Of a stretch of 64,000 nucleotides of DNA, positions 57,947-64,000 are shown piece by piece (the first letter of the stretch is position 1; the number at the start of each line of letters is the position of its first letter). The notes under the pieces are model-generated. The model saw only the letters and a program-made list of their open reading frames with translations. It had not been told where the DNA came from and did not search any database. This DNA comes from PALSA-693 sp963729695. Its GTDB lineage: Bacteria; Actinomycetota; Acidimicrobiia; Acidimicrobiales; Palsa-688. The stretch covers positions 186,001 to 250,000 of the forward strand of contig CAVSOT010000009.1 in assembly GCA_963729695.1 (NCBI GenBank), in the 5' to 3' direction. The translations under genes and the position numbers were made by a program.

Positions 57947-60611
57947 GTGAGCACCGGCGACTCCGAGGCTTCGCATGGCAGTGCGATCCCCGCCTTGCCG
58001 CCGGGCTACGTGCCGAGGGCGCGCCTCCTTGACAAACTCTCCGAGGGGGTGCGGCATCCGCTGACGTTGGTGACTGGTCCGCCCGGTTCGGGCAAGACGG
58101 TGTTGGTATCCGGATGGGCGAGAGAAACGGCCGGCCCATTACCCATCTGGATATCGCTCGACAGTGACGACAACGACCCCTCCTGGTTTCGGCGTCACCT
58201 CGCTGAGGCGGCGGGCTCGGCCCGACCGCCGCTGGTCGGCGAAGCCGTCGACCTGCTGGGGAGAAGGGGAAAGGCCTCGAGCGAGAGGCGGCGATCGGCC
58301 ACCTCCGTCGTCACCGAACCCGTGGTGTTCGTCTTCGACGACTTCCACGTGCTGACGACTTCGGAGGTGATCGAAACGATCTCCTCCCTCGCCCGGGCGC
58401 TTTCGCCCCGCGTCCCCCTGGTGATCTGCAGCCGGCGGGATCCGAGGCTGGCGTTCGGGTCGTTTCCCGGTCATCCGGAGTTGCAGCAGATCGACGGTGC
58501 CGACTTGCGCTTCACCGAAGCCGAAACCAGCGAGCTGTTCGGGGCGAGCAACCCCGCCCTTCTCGAGCCCGATGTTCTGGCCGCATTGACCGTCCGGAAC
58601 GATGGGTGGGCCGCCGGGCTTCGCCTGATCGCCTTGATGGCGGCCGAACGGAATGACCCGATCACTCTGCCGGCCGGGATCTCGGGCTCCGCCCCACTCG
58701 TCTCGGAGTACTTCCAGCACGAGGTCATGACCGGTCTCCCGCCCGACCACGCCCGGTTCTTGACCGACACATCGGTGTTGCCTGAGCTGACGGCCGGGGC
58801 CTGCGAGGCGGTCACAGGCCGGGCTGATGCCGCGGAGCTCCTGGAGCACTTGCGGGGGCAGGAGGTCTTCCTCACCCGAGCCTCGATCGGGCCGTCGTAC
58901 CGATGCTTGCCACTGTTCCGGGACTTTCTCCTCCAGACCTTGCGTTCGGAGACGCCGGGCGGAGCTCGCGAAGCGCACCGAAAAGCTGCCGGCTGGTTTC
59001 AGGACCACGACGACGCCGCGGCCGCAGTCCATCACCTGGCGCAGAGCGGGGAGCCCGAAGCGGCCTTTGCGCTCGCCGCGCCTATCATCGCCGCGAGACT
59101 CGAACGTCGGGACCTGCTCGATGGCGAGATGTCGGCCCTGGCCGCAGTCGGGGAAGAGGTCGCCTCCTCTGACCCGGCGCGCGCCTACGTGCTCGCCGCC
59201 GCCTGCCTCTGCGACTGGAAGCCCAGAGATGCGGCGCACTGGTTGCGCACTATGGATCGAGTTGCTCGTGATGGACCGCGCAGCGAGCTGTTCCGAGCGC
59301 GGGCCGAGTTGCTCTGGACGGTCCGGGATTGGCTGCTGATGGACGCGGACGGGGTGCTCCTTCACGTGGAGCGGGCCGGTCGCCGGCTCGGATCACCCCG
59401 GTACTCCGAGACGGGCCTCGCAGAACCGGATTCGCCCGCCTGGCTGCCGGCCCTCGACCACGTTCTCTGGCGCCGGCTTCCGGTGTTCGCGTCGGAAGCT
59501 CACATCTGGCGACGGGAGCCGCAAGAGGCGAAAAGCATCTTGGCAGCCCTCCCGTCCGATGCGAACACCGGGGATCCCATTGTCCTCGGTCTCCTGGCCA
59601 GGGTGGCCCACGCCGAAGGTCGACTCGACGAGGCCTACGAGTTGGCCCGGCCAGCCACGATCCAAGCTGCAGACTCCCATCCGCCGGGTGCCCTGTCTGG
59701 CCTGGGTTCCGTGCTGGCCCTGGCGGCCGTGCACTTCGAACGCGACGAACTCGCCTCATGTTCAGAGCTCCTGGAAGCCGCGGACAGGTCCTGCGGGCAC
59801 CCCCGCCAATGGCAGTGGAAGGTCGCCGTCGGCTGCGACCGGGCCCAGGTGATGCTGGCGGAGGGCCGCGCCCTCGACGCGCTGACCCTTCTCGGTGGGT
59901 TCCGGGACGAAGAGTTGGACGGCCACTTTCCTGTCCACCGGCTCCCGGACCAAATCCGAGAGACGGTGGATACGCTCGAGATTCGTTGCCGGCTGGCGTT
60001 GGGCGACCTCGAAGGCGCCATACGCACCCTCCACTACCTCGCGGTCGAGAGCAGGCCCGTGGCCACGCTGGCCCGGATTGATCTGGCCGCCGGTCGTCCG
60101 GATCGCGTCTGCGGCCCGGCTTGTCGAGGAAGGAAGCCGGGTCACCCATCCTCGCGCCGAGATCGAACGACTCCTCCTTCTGGCGCGCGCTCATCTGCAT
60201 CAGGGGGACGACCGGCGGGCCGAAGATGCCTTCGGCCGCGCCCTCGACCGCGGCCGGCCCCAGCGGTTTGTCCGGGTGTTCCTCGACAACGCCCTCGAGC
60301 TCACCTATTCGTCGATTGCCTTAACGGGACGATTTCCTGATGCCTACTTGAGCGAGCTGGCCAGCCACTCCTCCCGCTTCTCGGCGCGCCAACAACTCTC
60401 CACCGTCGCTGACGTGCTCGAACCGCTCACGGAACGAGAGCGCGAGCTGCTGACCCACTTGCAGAGCCATCTCTCGCAGCACGAGATCGCCAAGGTGATG
60501 TACATCTCCCCGAACACCGTCAAGACGCACACCAAGGCGGTATACCGAAAGCTCGGGGCCGGCTCCCGCTCAGAAGCCGTCCAGCTGGCGCGCCAGCACG
60601 GGCTGATCTGA
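57947..60611 (+). CDS. MalT-like LuxR (LAL) regulator, single-base frameshift
   Basis: About 887 residues when repaired. An N-terminal ATPase has Walker A GPPGSGKT (44-51) and Walker B VFVFDDFH (D131-D132). A long helical repeat region (ALTVRNDGWAAGLRL, HHLAQSGEPEAAF) leads to the C-terminal LuxR HTH: LTERERELLTHLQ, HEIAKVMYISPNTVKTHTKAVYRKLG. The frame shifts near 60100-60115, between RIDLAAGRPDRV and AARLVEEGSR; one extra base explains it. Such STAND regulators bind an inducer and ATP before activating transcription. Unrepaired, it lacks its DNA-binding domain. Confidence 0.88.
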
Positions 60612-60654
60612 TCTCGACGATGGCCACGGTGGGACCTCCGCCGTCTCCGCCGGG

Positions 60655-60728
60655 TCGACCTCTCGACCGTCTCGACCGTCTCGACGTCTCACCGTCTCAC
60701 CGTCTCGACCGTCTCGACCGTCCCGGTC
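60655..60728. repeat. CTCGACCGT microsatellite
   Basis: Nine-base units CTCGACCGT and the variant CTCACCGT repeat about eight times in the 234-bp gap between the two rightward LuxR genes. Confidence 0.75.
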
Positions 60729-60920
60729 GATGCGGCCACCGCCTCGGTCCCTTCCCACCCCTTTCACCCCTATAGCCCATTTCGCGCCGTAGGGTCTCGG
60801 TGGTCGCCGGCGCTGACGGATGCGGGCTCAGGCAACCCACCCGGCGTGGCCTCACCTGAATCAGGTGGGTCCCTCTCTGTCGCCGCGGTGTGTGATGGGT
60901 ACCACGCAAAGGAGGTGCTC

Positions 60921-61262
60921 GTGCCCGGAGAATGGCAGGCGGATGACCCCTCGGATCACGACTCGCGGGCGTCGCGCCCGACTTCGTCGCGGCGTGCCCT
61001 TACCGACCGCGAGCTGGACGTGCTGCGGTACTTGCCGACCCGCCTGTCAACGACGGATATCGCCGTTAAGCTCCGGATCTCTCCCAACACCGTCAAGACC
61101 CACCTCAAGAACATCTATCAGAAGCTGGGGGCGCGGTCGCGCAACGAGGCCATCGTGAAGGCGGCCCGGCTTCACGTCATTTCTGACGATTCGGCCGCCC
61201 TGCTAAGCGAAGTCGCCGGCACCTCCGCGTCGCTGGTCACCAACGAGGCACCAGGGAGCTGA
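60921..61262 (+). CDS. stand-alone LuxR-type HTH protein
   Basis: 113 residues from GTG 60921, which follows AAAGGAGGTGCTC; a start at 60846 has no such site. A polar N-terminus (~35 residues) leads to ALTDRELDVLRYLPTRL, TDIAVKLRISPNTVKTHLKNIYQKLGARSRNEAI, a complete GerE-type HTH. There is no receiver or ATPase domain. It may compete with or modulate the two neighbouring large LuxR regulators, which have near-identical recognition helices. Confidence 0.9.
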   Translation: MPGEWQADDPSDHDSRASRPTSSRRALTDRELDVLRYLPTRLSTTDIAVKLRISPNTVKTHLKNIYQKLGARSRNEAIVKAARLHVISDDSAALLSEVAGTSASLVTNEAPGS

Positions 61263-61290
61263 CGACACGGCTCGATCGCCTCGACCGAAC

Positions 61291-62316
61291 CTGGCCGAGA
61301 CTGCTGTCCGGCGCGTCGACCGGTTCCAACAGACCCATCCTCTCTTCGGCTTCCCTTTTGCGGTTTGGCAGAAGTTCGGCAACGACCAGGCGACCAGCCG
61401 AGCAGCACTCATCGCTTACTACGGGCTGTTCGCGCTCTTCCCGCTGTTGTTGCTCTTCACCACCATCCTCGGGTACACCCTGCACGGCAATGACGCCCTG
61501 CGAAAAAGCTTGGTGAACAGTGCCCTGGGTCGATTCCCGATCATCGGGTCGCAGCTCCAATCGGAGACCCACACGCTGGAGGGCAGCGGAGCCGCCCTGG
61601 TCATCGGCATCGTCCTGCTGATCTACGGTGCTCTCGGTCTGGGGCAGGCCACCCAGGCCGGGATGAACGCCGTCTGGAACGTCCCCTATGTACGGCGGCC
61701 GAGCTTCGTGCTGCGCCAGCTCCGGGCGATAGGGGTCCTGACGCTGCTCGCCGCTTCCACGATCGGATCGACGGTGCTGACCGGTGTCGCCACCCTCGTA
61801 ACGCGGGGTTGGGACGCCACCATATTCCTGTTGCTCGGGTCGTTGGCGGTCAACTTCCTTCTCATTCTGACCGCCTTCAAGGTCATGATCGCGGCCCCGG
61901 TGAGATGGCGCGAGGTCGCGTGGGGGGCTGGGCTGGCCACCATCTTCTGGCAAACGATGCAGGCTATCGGCAGCTGGTACGTCGGGCGCAGCTTGCTGCA
62001 CAACAGCGATACGTACGGGTTCTTTGCCGTTGTTATCGTCTTTCTGGGCTGGATCTACCTGGGCGCGCAGCTGTTTCTTCTGGCTGCCGAGATCGACGTG
62101 GTCCGCCGTTATCACCTGTGGCCCCGATCGATGGTGCAGCCGCCCCTCACGTCGGCCGACAGAGAGGTCTTCGATCGCCTGGCCCAAATGGCGGTCCGCC
62201 GGCCCGAGACGCAGCTCTCGCTGACATTTTCCCCGGAAGCGGACCGTGACCCCTTGGAACCGGAGGCAGAAGTAGACAACGCCAAAGCCGGCGACCGGCC
62301 CAACTCCTCGTCATGA
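61291..62316 (+). CDS. YihY/BrkB-like membrane protein, start unresolved
   Basis: The frame is homologous from RRVDRFQQTHPLFGF onward (about 61309). Around six membrane helices follow (LIAYYGLFALFPLLLLFTT, LVIGIVLLIYGALGLGQA, FLLLGSLAVNFLLILTAF, FFAVVIVFLGWIYLGAQLFLL), with an acidic C-tail. No ATG, GTG or TTG exists in frame between the stop at 61204 and TTG 61447, which lies inside helix 1. CTG 61291 is offered as the start; an upstream indel is the alternative. The LuxR stop is 28 bp upstream. Function of the family is unsettled. Confidence 0.8.
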   Translation: MAETAVRRVDRFQQTHPLFGFPFAVWQKFGNDQATSRAALIAYYGLFALFPLLLLFTTILGYTLHGNDALRKSLVNSALGRFPIIGSQLQSETHTLEGSGAALVIGIVLLIYGALGLGQATQAGMNAVWNVPYVRRPSFVLRQLRAIGVLTLLAASTIGSTVLTGVATLVTRGWDATIFLLLGSLAVNFLLILTAFKVMIAAPVRWREVAWGAGLATIFWQTMQAIGSWYVGRSLLHNSDTYGFFAVVIVFLGWIYLGAQLFLLAAEIDVVRRYHLWPRSMVQPPLTSADREVFDRLAQMAVRRPETQLSLTFSPEADRDPLEPEAEVDNAKAGDRPNSSS

Positions 62317-62332
62317 GGACGAGGAGGTCGGG

Positions 62333-64000
62333 TCAGACCAGGAGCTTCTGGGCCCGGGCCAGACGCACGGCGTCGGAGCGGGAACGGACCCCGAGCTTGC
62401 GGTACACGGACCGTATGTGGGTTTTCACGGTGTTCAGCGAAACGTACATTTCCGCCGCGATCTCTCTTTGGGACCGGTGACTCGGAAGATGGGCCAGGAT
62501 TTCCCGCTCGCGTGCGGAGAGCTGCTGCAGGGTCGCGTAGGGCAGCCCGAGTGGAGGAGTGGTGGTCGCGGCTTTTCCGTGGGCGACGAGTCTGGACAGA
62601 TAGGCGTCGGGGAATCGCCCGGCGATCCGTTGCAGCAGCGGCAGGAGATCAGATGCCTGCTCGACGAAGGCCGTGACGTATCCCTCCGCCCGGCCCATGT
62701 CGACCGCCGCCTCGAGGGTTGCCAGGGCTTGTCTCTCCTGCCCGAGTTGCACTCCGGTTCGGGCCAGCAGCGTCAGCCGGTGCAATTCGGCTCCGGCGGC
62801 GAGGGCCTCGTCCCGTCCGGCGAGAAGGCGCGCCAACGCCAGATCGGGGCGGTTGGCCTGAAGATCGGCCCAGACCAGCAGCTCGGGAGGGCGGTCGCCG
62901 GGGGGAATCGACGCCAGGGTCAATTGCGCTTGTCGACCGTCGCCCAGCAGGTACCAGCAGCGACACTCCAGCGCGTCGAGCTGGGAAAAGAGACGACGCC
63001 CCCTGGTCGGGAGCGCGCCTGTTCGCATTCCCCGGATCCGGCCGAGCGCTTCGCTGGCGCGCCCTTGCGCCACCATCACCCGGATGAGCTCGGATTCAAG
63101 CGGCGCGGACCAGAAGCGCGGCGTTGTCGACTCGTCGCCGTCTCCCTCGAGAGCGCCGGCCAGCAGGCGGGAGGCGCCCTCCAGATCGTGTCGTTCTCGG
63201 AGCACGGTGGCGACGGCAAGATAACTGTCGAGGGTCGTCAAGCTGTGCGGCTCGCCAAACCGACCCGCCTGGTCGAGGGCGATGTGCCCGAGATGGAGCG
63301 CGTCCCGCAGGCGACCCTCGTGACACGCCAGCAGAGCCAGGACGCCTAGACCAACGGGATCCTGGTACTGGTGATCCGGCGGAGCCCCGCCCGCCAGTGC
63401 CGTCCGGGCCGCTTCCAGGTCGCCCGCCCACAGATGGGCCCGGGCGGAAAAGGTGGTGAGCAGCCCGATGATGGCGTCGTCGATGGCTGCCATCCAGGCG
63501 GTCGTCGACTCGGCGGTTTCGTCCTTGAGGGCCTTGGAGGGATCGCGTCTGAGGAGCTCCTGCGCCTGCCGACCGTGGCGGAGCGCCCCCGCCTGGTCGG
63601 CTCGCATCGTGTCGTGGACCACCCAGAGAAACTCGGTGCGCATCGGCCACGGCCCCGAAGAGGGGTTCGAGGCGGTGGCCTGCTCGAGGCGCCGCAGCCA
63701 CGTCGCGCCTTCCGAGGTCTTTCCCGCCCACAACAGCGAAACCGCCGCCAGGTAGATGCGGCGGGGGTCCCGCTCGAGGTAAGCCTCTGGCACGCCGCCC
63801 GGGAGGAGCGGTCGTCGGTGAGGCAACCCTTCAGACAGGCGCCGGGCCACGTCTGCGGCCGCCATGGCGAAGGCCTCGTCCGTCCTGTCGACCGCCGCCA
63901 GCTGGCGCAACGCCGCGGGAATGTCGTCCAGCTCACACAGCCGGCCGGCCGCTCGAATACGGAGCCGCTGATACCGCTGCGGATCGATCGACAGAAGCCG
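62333..64000 (-). CDS. MalT-like LuxR (LAL) regulator, 5' end outside window
   Basis: 556 codons are visible and the frame is open at 64000 (RLLSIDPQRYQRLRIRAAGR at the edge), so the N-terminal ATPase lies beyond it. The visible part is a helical TPR-like region (ARTALAGGAPPDHQYQDPVGL, RFPDAYLSRLVAHG). The C-terminal HTH follows: LSAREREILAHLPSHRSQREI, YVSLNTVKTHIRSVYRKLGVRSRSDAVRLA. GRFPDAYLS is also found in the 58-60 kb regulator, so the two are paralogues. Convergent with the YihY gene, 16 bp apart. Confidence 0.9.
   Translation of the reverse strand, partial: RLLSIDPQRYQRLRIRAAGRLCELDDIPAALRQLAAVDRTDEAFAMAAADVARRLSEGLPHRRPLLPGGVPEAYLERDPRRIYLAAVSLLWAGKTSEGATWLRRLEQATASNPSSGPWPMRTEFLWVVHDTMRADQAGALRHGRQAQELLRRDPSKALKDETAESTTAWMAAIDDAIIGLLTTFSARAHLWAGDLEAARTALAGGAPPDHQYQDPVGLGVLALLACHEGRLRDALHLGHIALDQAGRFGEPHSLTTLDSYLAVATVLRERHDLEGASRLLAGALEGDGDESTTPRFWSAPLESELIRVMVAQGRASEALGRIRGMRTGALPTRGRRLFSQLDALECRCWYLLGDGRQAQLTLASIPPGDRPPELLVWADLQANRPDLALARLLAGRDEALAAGAELHRLTLLARTGVQLGQERQALATLEAAVDMGRAEGYVTAFVEQASDLLPLLQRIAGRFPDAYLSRLVAHGKAATTTPPLGLPYATLQQLSAREREILAHLPSHRSQREIAAEMYVSLNTVKTHIRSVYRKLGVRSRSDAVRLARAQKLLV

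Noticed and set aside
1..64000. tRNA, rRNA, riboswitch or intact insertion sequence
   Set aside because: I looked for cloverleaf-like segments, rRNA cores, common riboswitch cores and DDE/IS200-type transposase motifs and saw none by eye; covariance-model and profile searches would be needed to exclude them fully.

Overview
This is a high-GC (roughly 68-70 percent by eye), gene-dense chromosomal stretch from an actinobacterium. Evidence includes a class E sortase, DHA2-type MFS pumps, NAD-dependent 6-phosphogluconate dehydrogenase, paired DUF202 genes, tandem MalT-like LuxR regulators, and many genes whose start codon lies 6-9 bases after a TAnnnT -10 box (leaderless mRNA). A placement near Acidimicrobiia is my inference only. 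There are no rRNA, tRNA, CRISPR, phage or intact insertion-sequence genes.

Layout. 1-7.6 kb: a catabolic island read outward from a 490-bp divergent promoter region at 4.12-4.62 kb. Leftward run the FAD and 2Fe-2S subunits of a CO-dehydrogenase-type hydroxylase (no molybdenum subunit), a P450, a SnoaL-like protein and an amidohydrolase that leaves the window. Rightward run two overlapping MDR dehydrogenases and an SDR. 7.6-10.6 kb: a VOC protein, a decayed DUF389 gene, tandem repeats, a LOG-like Rossmann protein and a cluster of palindromes. 10.2-17 kb: phosphoglucomutase, GpsA, an MFS-winged-helix fusion and an esterase. 17-22 kb: a TetR regulator facing a surface-polymer locus made of a processive GT2 glycosyltransferase, a 55-residue protein that is essentially only a LAFTG sorting signal, a NodB-like protein and a class E sortase. 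This is the most novel item in the window. 22-31 kb: small membrane proteins, an FHA protein, DUF72, MerR plus MFS, and a DGPF protein with a TPR-type ECF sigma factor. 31-38 kb: a GlsB-like protein, a ThDP enzyme, a two-component system with OmpR-type direct-repeat boxes in three places, and a phosphodiester glycosidase family protein. 38-44 kb: hexose and pentose phosphate genes (rpiA, pgl, gnd, pgi, rpe). 44-57.5 kb: DUF2252, a cydD remnant, an SDR/GMC/NDH-2 redox operon, glgX with a GH63-like glucosidase, and a ClC channel. 57.9-64 kb: three LuxR-type regulators around a YihY membrane protein.

Two themes run through the window. First, short repeats are abundant: in-frame minisatellites inside four genes, a 19-bp phase-locked array, two dispersed palindrome families shared by distant loci, and a perfect 45-bp palindrome. 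Second, several genes carry single indels (pgi, DUF2252, one LuxR) or lack a canonical start codon (DUF72, sigma factor, YihY). These are either young lesions or assembly errors, and raw reads would decide.
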